64,000 bases of DNA, from the NCBI RefSeq assembly GCF_901411515.1, contig NZ_CABDUX010000001.1, forward strand, positions 682,001-746,000, written 5' to 3'. The stretch is from Raoultibacter phocaeensis. Its GTDB lineage: Bacteria > Actinomycetota > Coriobacteriia > Coriobacteriales > Eggerthellaceae. Within the stretch, counting starts at the first letter, position 1, and each line of letters starts with the position of its first letter. The notes under the pieces are model-generated. The model saw only the letters and a program-made list of their open reading frames with translations, was not told the DNA's origin and ran no database searches. The position numbers were made by a program, and so were the translations under genes. Positions 16,598 through 25,974 of the stretch are shown piece by piece.

Positions 16598-19228
16598 CTA
16601 TTCGAAGATGACTCGCTGCGGCCATTCGCAGTCGGGGTCAAGCTCGCCTGTGTACTTTTCGATGATGCAGTTGTTCGAATTGAATCCGGTGTGGCCTTGG
16701 CCGGTCGGAATCGGCGAAGAGAGCGTATTGGTGGCTCCTGCGATGTCGTCGCCGTCTGCATTCAGTTCGGCCCAAGCGCCCTCCCCGAGACCGATCGTCT
16801 TCGGCATGATGCGCTGCGTAACGAACGCCGGACGCACGACCGAGCCATAGGGGCTCGAGAGCCGCACCGGATCGTCGTTTTCGATACCGAGCTCGGCAGC
16901 ATCGGAGGCGTTGATCCACAGTTCCTGCGGCCATGCCTCGCGCAGCCAGTTCACGTTATCGAACACGTGATGCGAACGGCGCTGGTAATGTTGAGTGAGC
17001 AGCTGGTAGGGACGGTCGTTCTCGATGCCGTCTTCGTAGCCCTCGGTCACACGGACGTACTTCGGCAGCGGATCCTTCTCGCTGAAGCCCACATGATCGA
17101 TGTAAGCCGAAAGCGATTGGCAGCAGATCTCGAACTTCCCGCTTGCCGTGGCAACCGGATTGGCCGCAGGATCTTCGATGAACTTGGCGAACGGGAGGTT
17201 CGTGTACGCATCGCCATCGGTTCGTTCGACCTGGTAGATACCGCGCTCCGTGAACTCCGCGAGCGTGATCTTGCCCTCTTGCGGCTCGCCGGTCACGCCC
17301 ATGCTTTCGATGTCCTCTTGGGTGATGGTGAGGAGCGGCTCCTTCGTTGCACCGTCAGACCCGAGCACCGTGCAGCCTGCAAGCTTGTTGAACAGCTGCT
17401 GCGTCTCGTCGATATCGTACACTTCTTCGGCCTTGAAGCCGAGTTTCTCGGCAATGCCGATGGCGATTTCCTGGTCGCTTTTAGCCTCGTACAAAGGATC
17501 GGTGATGTGCTGGCCGTAGATGAGGATTTCACGGTTGCCCGTAAGTAGGGTGCCAGGGCGTTCCCATTCGGTCGTAACCGGCAGTACGACATCGGCGTAC
17601 TTGGCGCTCGTGTTGAGCACGTAGTTCATCGTCAGCACGAACTCTACCTTTTTGTGAGCTTCGATGCCCTGGGTCATGGCTTGACGCTGGTTGAGTGCGC
17701 CGCCCATGCCCTGATAGATCATCTGGATGTTCACATCGCGCGTTTCGCCCTTATACATCGTATGCGAACCGTTGAGGATGGCGTTCCACATCTCACCGTT
17801 GTTGAGTGCATACTGCTTTTGGGGAAACGGATTAGCCGGGAGTTCGACCTTGACGCCCGCACCGCCCGGCGACACAAGCGCGCCGCCGCCGTTGGAGGCG
17901 GAATTGTGCATGGTTCCGCTGACCGATGCGCCGTCGCGACCGATCTGGCCGCATACCATGCCGAGTGCGAGCATCGCATGGGGCAAGCATTCGCCCTCGT
18001 TGATGCGTGCGGGGGCGCCGCCGGCGAAGATCGTCGCGGGCTTGGTGGTCGCGTATTCCTCGGCAAGCTGTTTGATCGTCTCGGCATCGACGCCGCAGAT
18101 TTCGGCAGCCCATTCGGGTGTTTTGGCGCCTTCCGCCGCAAACGCGCCCTCGCCCATCACGTAATCGCGGAAGTTCTGGGAGGGATCTGCAGGCTCGGAG
18201 GCGAAGGTGAACTCGTTGCGCTCAAGCGGCTTGTACGTGTACTCGGGGTACTCGCCTGTGGGCATATGCTCGCTGTCGAAACCGACGCAGTATGTGTCGA
18301 GGTACTCCTGGTCGTGAAGCCCCTGCGAGATGATGTGGTTGATCATGCCGAGGATCATCGCCGTATCGGTTGAGGGACGGATCGGAATCCACTGGGCATC
18401 GAGCGCTTCGGCGGTTTCGTTGTACCGCGGATCGATGACGACGAACTTTGTGCCCGCCTTTTTAGCCTGCAGGTAGTTGTACGTGGGATTGCCTGCACTC
18501 GAGTTGGCGGGGTTCGCTCCCCAAAGGATGACGAGCTTCTGCTTGCGCAGCGTCAGGCGGTCGGGAGCATCCGACGAATACCCGGGGCTGCCGGTTACCA
18601 TCGCGTACGCATCGGGCCATGCGCCCCAGGATACTTGGCCCCACCTTGGGGTGTAGCCTCCCATGAGCTGGAACACGCGCGGAAGCTCAGAGCCGCCGAG
18701 CACGAACACCGATTCGGGTCCGTAGGTATCGTAGATACGCTTGATCTCGGTGGCGACGAGCTCGTAGGCTTCGTCCCAGCTGATGCGCTCCCACTCGTCT
18801 TCACCGCGAAGCTCGCCATGGGGCTCTTCGGGGCTCCAGTTCTTTCGCTTCATGGGGTACTTCAAACGATCGGCGCCGAACACCTGCATGCGCTGCGAAC
18901 GGCCGCGCTGGCATGCTCGCTGCTGCGGGTAGTCCGGGCTGTCCTCGTGCGTGTCGTCGGTTTTCTGGCGCAGAACCACGCCGTCTTTTACGAGCGCCTT
19001 GTTCAGGCATCGACCGCCACAATTATGCCAGCAGGCGGCGGTCACCCACGTAGCGCCCTCTTCGGCGTCGATGGGATCGGTGTGCTCGGTCACCGTCGTT
19101 TCGCTTTCCTTCTTCGGGCTGCATCCCGCAAGACCCGTCCCGGCTAGGGCCGCCGCTCCTGCGGAGATCGCCAAGAATTTCCTTCGGCTGATATCGCCGC
19201 CGATGGTGGAATCGAGAATCTTCCCCAT
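16598..19228 (-). CDS. Tat-exported DMSO-reductase-family molybdopterin oxidoreductase (operon A)
   Basis: An 876-residue catalytic subunit. The Tat motif SRRKFL (14-19) is followed by a hydrophobic stretch and LAGC (C36), a lipobox. A [4Fe-4S] motif comes next: C66, C70, C74 and C106. The bis-MGD regions follow, for example VILWGANPANSSAG, FVVIDPRY and IRPSTDTAMILGM, with a C-terminal cofactor domain (GHTGFNSN). The protein is of the DmsA type. The electron acceptor cannot be read from sequence, and I cannot assign the molybdenum ligand with certainty. The operon continues with the ferredoxin subunit, chaperone, kinase and regulator. Confidence 0.92.
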   Translation of the reverse strand: MGKILDSTIGGDISRRKFLAISAGAAALAGTGLAGCSPKKESETTVTEHTDPIDAEEGATWVTAACWHNCGGRCLNKALVKDGVVLRQKTDDTHEDSPDYPQQRACQRGRSQRMQVFGADRLKYPMKRKNWSPEEPHGELRGEDEWERISWDEAYELVATEIKRIYDTYGPESVFVLGGSELPRVFQLMGGYTPRWGQVSWGAWPDAYAMVTGSPGYSSDAPDRLTLRKQKLVILWGANPANSSAGNPTYNYLQAKKAGTKFVVIDPRYNETAEALDAQWIPIRPSTDTAMILGMINHIISQGLHDQEYLDTYCVGFDSEHMPTGEYPEYTYKPLERNEFTFASEPADPSQNFRDYVMGEGAFAAEGAKTPEWAAEICGVDAETIKQLAEEYATTKPATIFAGGAPARINEGECLPHAMLALGMVCGQIGRDGASVSGTMHNSASNGGGALVSPGGAGVKVELPANPFPQKQYALNNGEMWNAILNGSHTMYKGETRDVNIQMIYQGMGGALNQRQAMTQGIEAHKKVEFVLTMNYVLNTSAKYADVVLPVTTEWERPGTLLTGNREILIYGQHITDPLYEAKSDQEIAIGIAEKLGFKAEEVYDIDETQQLFNKLAGCTVLGSDGATKEPLLTITQEDIESMGVTGEPQEGKITLAEFTERGIYQVERTDGDAYTNLPFAKFIEDPAANPVATASGKFEICCQSLSAYIDHVGFSEKDPLPKYVRVTEGYEDGIENDRPYQLLTQHYQRRSHHVFDNVNWLREAWPQELWINASDAAELGIENDDPVRLSSPYGSVVRPAFVTQRIMPKTIGLGEGAWAELNADGDDIAGATNTLSSPIPTGQGHTGFNSNNCIIEKYTGELDPDCEWPQRVIFE

Positions 19229-19447
19229 AATTCCTCCCTGTTTCGTTTCTCGTCTTGTTGTGCATCGAAGGCCCGCTACCCGGGCGAGCTCAGCACGATT
19301 GCGCGATTTATTATGCGAGGGCTTTGGGAGGTTTTCAATTCATGGGACGCTTAAGATTGCTGAAACAGAATTAAGAAAAGTTAACAACATCGATTCGCTT
19401 ATATCGAACGCATGACTTCATTGCAGGCGGGATGACACAAAAGGAGA

Positions 19448-19498
19448 ACACAAAAGGACCGTCCCTCTGTGCTCTCCTTACCTCTGTGCTCTCCTTAC
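19448..19498. repeat. Dispersed repeat core with a 17-base tandem duplication
   Basis: Positions 19448-19471 (ACACAAAAGGACCGTCCCTC followed by TGTG) match the core of the palindrome at 41.4-41.6 kb. Immediately after comes a perfect tandem repeat of CTCTGTGCTCTCCTTAC (19465-19481 and 19482-19498). The second unit contains the stop codon of the MATE gene on the minus strand. Confidence 0.8.
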
Positions 19499-20955
19499 AG
19501 CCGTGCGGCAACCGCCTGCACCGCATCCCTTGCTTCGTCGCGCTTGCGTCTGAGCTTCTTCACTTCGCGCGCCACGAAGAACACTGTGGTGATGAACGCG
19601 AGGAAATCGGCCGTCGGCACGGCAACGACGATCGCCACGAGCGCCGATATGCCCCAGCCCAGCCCCGGCAACACCATCGGGAAGATGATGTAGAGTGGAA
19701 TCAGGTAGATCACCTGGCGGGTCATTTCGAGAATGGCCGATTTCAGCGGCTGGCCGCTCGATTGGAAGTAGCTCGAGCCGACGATCTGGAAGCCCACCAC
19801 GGGAAGCACGAGCGTGTCGAGTTTGAGTACGGTGATCGCGAATTCCTCGAGGTCGCCCGAAATGCCGAACACGCCGATGATGGGGCCGGGTATCACGTGC
19901 ACGAGCACCCAGAAGAAGATCGTGAGGCCCGTCGCCCACACGCTCGCCCACTTGAGCGTATCGAGCACGCGCTGCCAGTTCTTGGCACCGTAGTTGTACC
20001 CGATAATCGGCTGCGAACCCATGATGAGGCCGATAACCGGCATGATGGCGAACATGATCGCTTTGTTAGCAGCGCCAATGGCCGCAAGTGCACCTTCCGC
20101 CCCCAGCGGATCCTGTGCGCCGTAAATCGCAAGCAGCTGGTTGAGCACGACGGTTACCGCGGTAGCTGCAACCTGCATGACAAACGATGCGAGGCCGAGC
20201 GAGAGGATTTTGCCCATGAGCCGCACGTCGGGCACCATGCACGAAAGACGCAGCTTGAAAGCGGCGTTCTTATTCATGATGAAGTACCAGATGACTGGCA
20301 CCATGCCGCATCCCTGGCCGAGGATCGTGGCGACCGCGCTTCCCTCGACGCCCCAGCCGAACAGCATGACGAAGAAGTAGTTGAGCACGATGCACATGGT
20401 CGTGCCGAACACCATCGTATACAGGGCGAGGTTAGGCTTGCCCGCAGTACGCAGGAAGTTGTTGAGGCCCATACCGAGCGATTGGAAGATGAACCCGAAA
20501 CAGATGATCTGCACGAACGCCTTCGTCGGACCGACAAGGTCGGAAGGAGTGCCGATCACCATCAAGAGCGGATCGATGAAGACGATCGCCGATACCGCAA
20601 CAATAGCAGCGATGCCGATGAGCAGCGTGGCCGAATTGCCAAGCGTCTTCTCGGCCAGATCTTTGCGGCCTTCGCCGAGCTGAATGGCCGTGAGCGCGTT
20701 GCCGCCTTGACCGGCGAGCATCGAAAAGCCCATGAGGATGGTCATGACAGGCAGCGCGAGCGTGGTGACCGCGATGCCCACATCGCCGACGGCATGGCCC
20801 AAAAACGCCGTGTCGACGACGTTGTACAGCGAGTTGAATATCATCGAGATGATCGCCGGAATGGAGAACTCCAGCAGAAGTTTTCCGATCTTCATCGTGC
20901 CGAGGCGGTCGGGTGATTGCTTGGCTTGTTGTTGTATGCTTTCTGGTTCTGACAT
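19495..20955 (-). CDS. MATE-family multidrug efflux protein
   Basis: A 486-residue protein with 12 hydrophobic helices and MATE hallmarks: SLYNVVDTAFLGH, LAGQGGNALTAIQLGEGR, NNFLRTAGKP and the repeat-half counterpart GLIMGSQPIIGYNYGAKNW. It exports cationic drugs using a sodium or proton gradient. The start at 20955 (MSEPES) has AGGA seven bases upstream; an upstream GTG at 20991 lacks one. Its stop codon lies inside the tandem repeat at 19465-19498. It is divergent from the cytidylate-kinase-like gene. Confidence 0.9.
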   Translation of the reverse strand: MSEPESIQQQAKQSPDRLGTMKIGKLLLEFSIPAIISMIFNSLYNVVDTAFLGHAVGDVGIAVTTLALPVMTILMGFSMLAGQGGNALTAIQLGEGRKDLAEKTLGNSATLLIGIAAIVAVSAIVFIDPLLMVIGTPSDLVGPTKAFVQIICFGFIFQSLGMGLNNFLRTAGKPNLALYTMVFGTTMCIVLNYFFVMLFGWGVEGSAVATILGQGCGMVPVIWYFIMNKNAAFKLRLSCMVPDVRLMGKILSLGLASFVMQVAATAVTVVLNQLLAIYGAQDPLGAEGALAAIGAANKAIMFAIMPVIGLIMGSQPIIGYNYGAKNWQRVLDTLKWASVWATGLTIFFWVLVHVIPGPIIGVFGISGDLEEFAITVLKLDTLVLPVVGFQIVGSSYFQSSGQPLKSAILEMTRQVIYLIPLYIIFPMVLPGLGWGISALVAIVVAVPTADFLAFITTVFFVAREVKKLRRKRDEARDAVQAVAARL

Positions 20956-21172
20956 GCTGTCCTGCTTCGCGTCGCTTTCGGAAACTATCACGCAAACTGA
21001 AATGAGTGCGACGCGCTATAGTATCACATGAACGGCCGCACTGCATTGCTTTTGCGATCCGCAGCCGCAAAAGGCACATCAACGGGTTCAGGGCGCAACG
21101 GGTGCATGACAACCATGCGCTTGCTTGACAACTGCGGTATCCTAATACGATCACATCGGAAGGATATCGATT

Positions 21173-21778
21173 ATGAACGACAACCTCGTCATTGCCATCA
21201 GCCGCGAATACGGAAGCGGCGGCCGCGAGATAGGCGAGAATCTCGCGGCAACGCTTGGCATCGCGTACTACGACAAAGAACTCATCAACCGCATCGTGCA
21301 GAAGAGCGGCCTTTCGGATGACGTGGTGAAAGCCCACGATGAGAAGGTCGTCAACCGTTTCCTGTTCACGCCGAACCGGTTTCTTACCGGCGCCGATCTC
21401 GATCAACCCATTGCAGCGGCCATCCACGCTGCCGAGATCGAGTCGATCCGAACCGCAGCCGATGAAGGCCCGTGCGTGATCGTGGGACGTAGCGCCGATT
21501 CGATCCTCGCAGCATACCCCGGCCTCGTGAGCGTGTTCGTCTGCGCCCCGATGGAAAACCGCATCGCACGCGTCATGCGCCGCAACGCCATCGACGAGCA
21601 CGAGGCTAAAGCGCGCATCGCGAAGATCGACAAGGACCGCGCGCACTACTACCGCTACTTCACCGATAAGAAATGGGGCGGTGCAAACAACTACGACCTC
21701 TGCATCAACAGCGGCAAGATGGCCGTTGCCGACGATGCTGTAGCCGTCATCACCGCCTACATCGAGCGGATGCAATAA
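21173..21778 (+). CDS. Cytidylate-kinase-like protein
   Basis: A 201-residue protein starting with a P-loop-like segment ISREYGSGGREIGENLA, typical of the cytidylate kinase-like family (the GSGGR loop replaces the classical GxxGxGKS), followed by YYDKELI and a lid containing RRNAIDEHEAKARI with Arg residues. Homologues are common in anaerobes beside transporters, where the real substrate is not known. The start follows GGAAGG. The gene stands alone, divergent from the MATE gene. Confidence 0.85.
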   Translation: MNDNLVIAISREYGSGGREIGENLAATLGIAYYDKELINRIVQKSGLSDDVVKAHDEKVVNRFLFTPNRFLTGADLDQPIAAAIHAAEIESIRTAADEGPCVIVGRSADSILAAYPGLVSVFVCAPMENRIARVMRRNAIDEHEAKARIAKIDKDRAHYYRYFTDKKWGGANNYDLCINSGKMAVADDAVAVITAYIERMQ

Positions 21779-21895
21779 AGAGCGGCGCACGGGACAGCTA
21801 CCGTACATTTTTGGGTGATTGCTGTCCAGTGCGGTCAGGACACCATGGAATGGTTCGGGGACTCTACGAGCAGGCAGGGGCTTTGGCCTCGTAGC

Positions 21896-22264
21896 CTACC
21901 CCAGCCGCACGCCATCGGGGACCTCGCGCTCGGGGACAGCGAGCGCGGGTAGGATACCGTCTTCATAGCCGATATCGTAGATCATGCCCTCCGACACCTC
22001 CCCAGCCATCTTACGCGGAGCGAGGTTCACCACGAACAGCGCCTGTTTTCCCGTCAGCTCCGCCTTCGGATCTTCACGTTCCTCTTTCATGCCCGAGAGG
22101 ATTGTTCGGGTGAAGCCCCCGAAATCGACCGTCATCTTGATGAGCTTGTTCGACTTCTCAACGTCTTCGACCTGCACGATGCGCCCTACGCGCACATCGA
22201 TCTTATCGAGATCGTCGATCGTGATGGTCGGTTTGACGGGAGCGGTTTCGATTGCATCGGACAC
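21896..22264 (-). CDS. tRNA-binding OB-fold protein (CsaA/MetG C-terminal-like)
   Basis: A 122-residue single-domain protein. TITIDDLDKIDVRVGRIV and ALFVVNLAPRKMAGEVSEGM are the characteristic strands of the tRNA-binding domain found in CsaA and at the C terminus of methionyl-tRNA synthetase. It may act as a free tRNA-binding or dimerisation module. It lies 76 bases downstream of the shikimate-kinase-like gene on the same strand. Confidence 0.85.
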   Translation of the reverse strand: MSDAIETAPVKPTITIDDLDKIDVRVGRIVQVEDVEKSNKLIKMTVDFGGFTRTILSGMKEEREDPKAELTGKQALFVVNLAPRKMAGEVSEGMIYDIGYEDGILPALAVPEREVPDGVRLG

Positions 22265-22340
22265 AGGCGGCCTCCTTCATGCGGATTGCCCGAGCGAACC
22301 GCCCATGCTACGGGCATCGTCGGACTTGTTCAAGGGAATG

Positions 22341-22856
22341 CTACTTGAGCGCGTCGGCAACTTTGCGCGCCGCAGCGGTGATGGACAGATGGTCTACATT
22401 GACGGTGATATCGGCATACCGTTCGTACAGCGGCTTTCGCTCGTCGTACAGATCGCGCAGGCTCATGGTAATGCCCCCCTTGAGCACAACACCACGCTCC
22501 TGCAGATCATGCAGGCGGTTTACGAGCTCCTCGAACGATATCTGCAAATAGACCACGCGCCCGATCGATGAGAGGTGCTTCATGGCCTCATCGGAGTACA
22601 CAGCCGAACCCCCGGTTGCGATGATGGTCTTCGTGGCTTCAATGTCTTGGAGGATCTGATTCTCCACTTCGATGAAGCCCTCGGGGCCGCAAGCGTCGAT
22701 AAGCTTTTGCAGCGTCTTGTCGCACTGGTTCTGGATGACCAGGTCGGCATCCATGAAATCGTAATTGAGGATCTTCGCGAGCACGATGCCGAGCGTCGAT
22801 TTGCCGGCACCCGGCATGCCGATCAAAATGATGTTGTCTTTTCTTTCTTCTGCCAT
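22341..22856 (-). CDS. aroK: Shikimate kinase-like P-loop kinase
   Basis: A 171-residue protein with Walker A GMPGAGKST (13-21), MDADLVI (D36, D38) and TGGS (81-84), matching the shikimate kinase fold and length. The start has AAGGG upstream. Two points differ from classical AroK: the FRxxE segment that holds the shikimate-binding arginine reads FIEVE (61-65), and the lid region reads GVVLKGGI without the usual arginine. The late ERKPLYERYAD segment is kept. It could be a divergent AroK or a kinase with another substrate; the gene symbol is tentative. Confidence 0.75.
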   Translation of the reverse strand: MAEERKDNIILIGMPGAGKSTLGIVLAKILNYDFMDADLVIQNQCDKTLQKLIDACGPEGFIEVENQILQDIEATKTIIATGGSAVYSDEAMKHLSSIGRVVYLQISFEELVNRLHDLQERGVVLKGGITMSLRDLYDERKPLYERYADITVNVDHLSITAAARKVADALK

Positions 22857-23049
22857 GGTTATCCCTTCGATCGATCGGATGCGCGTTTTCGCTGTCGGAT
22901 GTTTGGCAGCGACTGTGCTGTTCTGCAGTGGGCAGCATCCATCGGAGCAGTGAGATTATAGCAGGGGAAGCGTCCTTACCGGCGATTCGTAAAGGGGATG
23001 AAACGCAGACGGGCTCGCTCGTTAGGGCCCAGGCCTTCGCGAACGGTGT

Positions 23050-24036
23050 TTACGCCTCTTGCAACTCGCGCTCGAGCACCACATCGATGTCGCCGACGGT
23101 TTCGCTGCCGCACCCTTTACGCTTGAGCGGAAACGTCTCGCTCAACACGATGCCTGCAAAGATCAGCACGAACCCGACCGCGAGCTTGAGCGTGAGCTCT
23201 TCGCCGTAGAGCAAAACGGAGAAGAGCACGCCGAACACGGATTCGAGGCTCAAAAGCAACGAGCCCTGCGCAGGTGGCACGTGCGCAAGCGCGACGTTTT
23301 GGAACACGAGAGCCACGCACGAAGCGAAGACGACGAGGTAGGCCATGTTGAACAGAAACGCCGGATCGGCGAGAGCCTCAACGGGCGGAAACACCTCGAA
23401 CGCACCGCCGACCGCGAATCCGCATGCGCCCCCGAACAAGAACTGCCACACCGTGAGCGTGAGAATATCGCGACCCTTCGATACCTTCGCCACATACACG
23501 ATATGAACGGCGAACAGCACCGCGCACAGAAGCGTCATGTAATCGCCGAAGCGCATGGCAAGCGACCCCTGCAGCGAGACGAGCCCGACGCCTGCCACGC
23601 ACAGCACCGCAGCGACGATATTGTACGCCGTCGGACGCTTGCGAGCCGTAAACCACCAGATGAACGGAACGAGCACGCAATACGTTGCCGTGAGAAACGC
23701 GTTTTTACCCGGTGTGGTATCGGTAAGCCCGATCGTCTGCACCCAAAACGCGAGGAAGATAAGCAGGCCGAGCACACAGCCGTTCACGATGTGGGCGCGA
23801 TCGAAGTTCGCGCGCATCCGCTTAAAGAAGATAGCGCAAAGAATAATGCCGCACGCGAAAAAGCGCATGCCGATCAGGTATGCGGGCGGCACCACATCGA
23901 CTGCGTCTTTCATGACGACGAAGCTCAAGCCCCAGATGACGGTAGCCGCCACGATCATGAGCTTGTACACAAAGCTCGGCACCGCGCGCTTACCTTGAGG
24001 GGACACCCCGTTGTTTCTGTTCTCCGAACTACTCAT
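23050..24036 (-). CDS. DMT-superfamily (EamA) transporter
   Basis: A 328-residue protein with ten hydrophobic helices in two EamA repeats: IWGLSFVVMKDAV and RFFACGIILC in the first, QGSLLLSLESVFGVLFSVLLYGEELT in the second. Members export amino acids, nucleosides or metabolites. A soluble acidic tail (SETVGDIDVVLEREL) ends the protein. No operon partner is evident and the substrate is unknown. Confidence 0.87.
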   Translation of the reverse strand: MSSSENRNNGVSPQGKRAVPSFVYKLMIVAATVIWGLSFVVMKDAVDVVPPAYLIGMRFFACGIILCAIFFKRMRANFDRAHIVNGCVLGLLIFLAFWVQTIGLTDTTPGKNAFLTATYCVLVPFIWWFTARKRPTAYNIVAAVLCVAGVGLVSLQGSLAMRFGDYMTLLCAVLFAVHIVYVAKVSKGRDILTLTVWQFLFGGACGFAVGGAFEVFPPVEALADPAFLFNMAYLVVFASCVALVFQNVALAHVPPAQGSLLLSLESVFGVLFSVLLYGEELTLKLAVGFVLIFAGIVLSETFPLKRKGCGSETVGDIDVVLERELQEA

Positions 24037-24152
24037 AGAGCGGCATTATAACGGGGCGGCTGCACGAATGCATGCACGATGCCCAATCCACGGCAAAATC
24101 GAGCGATCGAACGCATCCGAGCGTACGCCGTCCGCGCACGGCGAGCCGAACC

Positions 24153-24950
24153 CTAAATCGACAGATCGCGCTTGCAGAAGACGACGATGCCGACCCCGAA
24201 GAACACGACGCCCATCGCGCCCAAGCTCACCGCGCCCGCGATCGCCGAAGCTTCCCCTGCCGCAAGACCGTACGAGTCGAACAGCGTCAGGGGCGTGGCG
24301 TACTTCAAGAATTCGAGCTTCTCGCCTACCTGCGATACCGCCTGCAGCAGATACGCAAGGATGCACACGCCGCCTCCCGCCCACAGCGCGACGGAGGCAT
24401 TCGAGAACGCACAAGCCGAGAGGAAGCAGAGACCCGCCATGAAGAGCCACAATCCGAACAAACCTGCGTTGGCCTGCATGAGCCCCGCCCTATCGAGCTC
24501 CCCGGGGAACAGCGCTTCTGAAGATCCGATCTCAAGTGCCGCCACGACCACCATGAGCACGGCGAGCAATGCTACGAGCACGCCCGCTAACGTGAGGATG
24601 ATCTTCGCGCGGCTGTTGGGCGTCGCCAGCAGATACGACATCGTACCGCGATCGAGATAGCGCACCACGAGCTTGTTGACCATGATGAGAATAAGCACAA
24701 GCGGAAACAGTACGAGCAAAAAGCCGTAGAGATAGTTCAGCAGGAATTCGATCATCGTCGAACCCTGCGTTGCCATACCGAACGCTGCGAACAGCTCGGG
24801 CATGCTTTCCATCATCATATCGAGGCTCTTTCCCAGTTCGGGATCGAACATGCTCACGATGACGGCAACGTACATGGCCAGCAACGCAGTTATGACGACG
24901 AACACGAACAGGTTCGCCCTGACCTCCTTGGCAAAAAGCGTCCTATTCAT
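24153..24950 (-). CDS. ABC transporter permease (ABC-2 type)
   Basis: A 265-residue protein with six hydrophobic segments, organised like ABC-2 permeases (N-terminal helix, large loop, then five helices). The start at 24950 (MNRTLFAKEV) is eight bases from AAGAAGG; the ATG six bases upstream sits too close to it. It overlaps the ATPase gene end by 8 bases, so the two form a translationally coupled exporter pair under the TetR regulator at 25971-26600. Confidence 0.88.
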   Translation of the reverse strand: MNRTLFAKEVRANLFVFVVITALLAMYVAVIVSMFDPELGKSLDMMMESMPELFAAFGMATQGSTMIEFLLNYLYGFLLVLFPLVLILIMVNKLVVRYLDRGTMSYLLATPNSRAKIILTLAGVLVALLAVLMVVVAALEIGSSEALFPGELDRAGLMQANAGLFGLWLFMAGLCFLSACAFSNASVALWAGGGVCILAYLLQAVSQVGEKLEFLKYATPLTLFDSYGLAAGEASAIAGAVSLGAMGVVFFGVGIVVFCKRDLSI

Positions 24951-25974
24951 GGCCATTCCCTTCTTCGCGGGGGGCCGGTTGTGCAAAGCGCCCCTCACCC
25001 GCCGACTGCCCGGGGCGCCCCGCGGCCGCCGTAACGATACCTTCGACCGTAGCCCTCTCGAGGCAACGCTCGCCCGACGCCGCACCGTCTTGTTCCCCGA
25101 TGCCGTACAGGTGCAAGAACAGCTCTTCGAGCGTTTGCTCGCGCGCAGTCAGGTCGGCGACTCCGTACCCTGCGAGATCCTTCACAAACCCATCCATGTC
25201 GCCCGCAACCGTCGTTTCGAGCGCCTGCCCCACCTGCCTCGCCTCGGGGTGCGCCGCACGGTAGTGCGCGAGTTCGGTTTCGTTCGAGAACGTGATCGCA
25301 AGCACGCGCTTGCGCGAGGCGCGCACATCGTCCATACGCTCTACGGCAGCGATCTTCCCCGCACGGATGAATGCAACACGGTCGCACGTGCGCTCCACCT
25401 CTTCGAACAGATGCGATGAAAGCATGATCGTTGCACCCCGCTTCTTCTCGGCAAGCACGAGGTCGATGAAACGGTTTTGCATGAGCGGATCGAGCCCGCT
25501 TGTGGGCTCGTCGAGCAGGATGATGGCAGGCCGCGTCATGAACGCGCACACAAGCCCCACCTTTTGCTTTGTGCCCTTCGACATCTTGCGAATCCTGGCT
25601 GACGGATCAAGCTCGAACATCTCGATGAGCTCACGTGCGCGCGAACGATCTTCGAGCCGTTTCATGCGTGCCATGAACTCGAGGAAGGCACGCCCCGTCA
25701 TATCGTCCATAATCGCGATTTCTCCTGGAAGATACCCAAGCCTGTCTTGGATGCACGCGCGGTCGTTAAAGCAATCCATCCCCTTGATTGTGGCGTTGCC
25801 CGCATCGGGCCGCACGAATCCCATAAGATTGCGCATGGTAACTGTTTTGCCAGCCCCGTTCGGCCCGAGGAATCCGAACACCTCGCCTTCCTCAACCGCA
25901 AACGAGACGTCGAACACGCCGCGCCCGCCGCCGTAATCTTTCGTGAGCCTCCGTAACTCCAGTACCGCACTCAT
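24943..25974 (-). CDS. ABC transporter ATP-binding protein
   Basis: A 343-residue ATPase. Walker A GPNGAGKT, the signature region KMSKGTKQKVGL (a variant LSGGQ), Walker B IILLDEPTSGLD and the switch histidine in SSHLFEEVE are present, so it should hydrolyse ATP. A long C-terminal extension (about residues 215-343) contains an accessory domain typical of drug and lantibiotic-type exporters, with a low-complexity tail that overlaps the permease start. The start at 25974 has a strong AAGGAGG. It overlaps the TetR stop by four bases (ATGA). Confidence 0.93.
   Translation of the reverse strand: MSAVLELRRLTKDYGGGRGVFDVSFAVEEGEVFGFLGPNGAGKTVTMRNLMGFVRPDAGNATIKGMDCFNDRACIQDRLGYLPGEIAIMDDMTGRAFLEFMARMKRLEDRSRARELIEMFELDPSARIRKMSKGTKQKVGLVCAFMTRPAIILLDEPTSGLDPLMQNRFIDLVLAEKKRGATIMLSSHLFEEVERTCDRVAFIRAGKIAAVERMDDVRASRKRVLAITFSNETELAHYRAAHPEARQVGQALETTVAGDMDGFVKDLAGYGVADLTAREQTLEELFLHLYGIGEQDGAASGERCLERATVEGIVTAAAGRPGQSAGEGRFAQPAPREEGNGHE

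Noticed and set aside
16442-17548. Plus-strand frame (368 codons) inside the operon A catalytic gene
   Set aside because: Antisense shadow of a gene with clear family motifs.
19432-20916. Long plus-strand frame (494 codons)
   Set aside because: It lies antisense to the MATE gene, and its composition is rich in H, R, E and D with no domain; it is a shadow.
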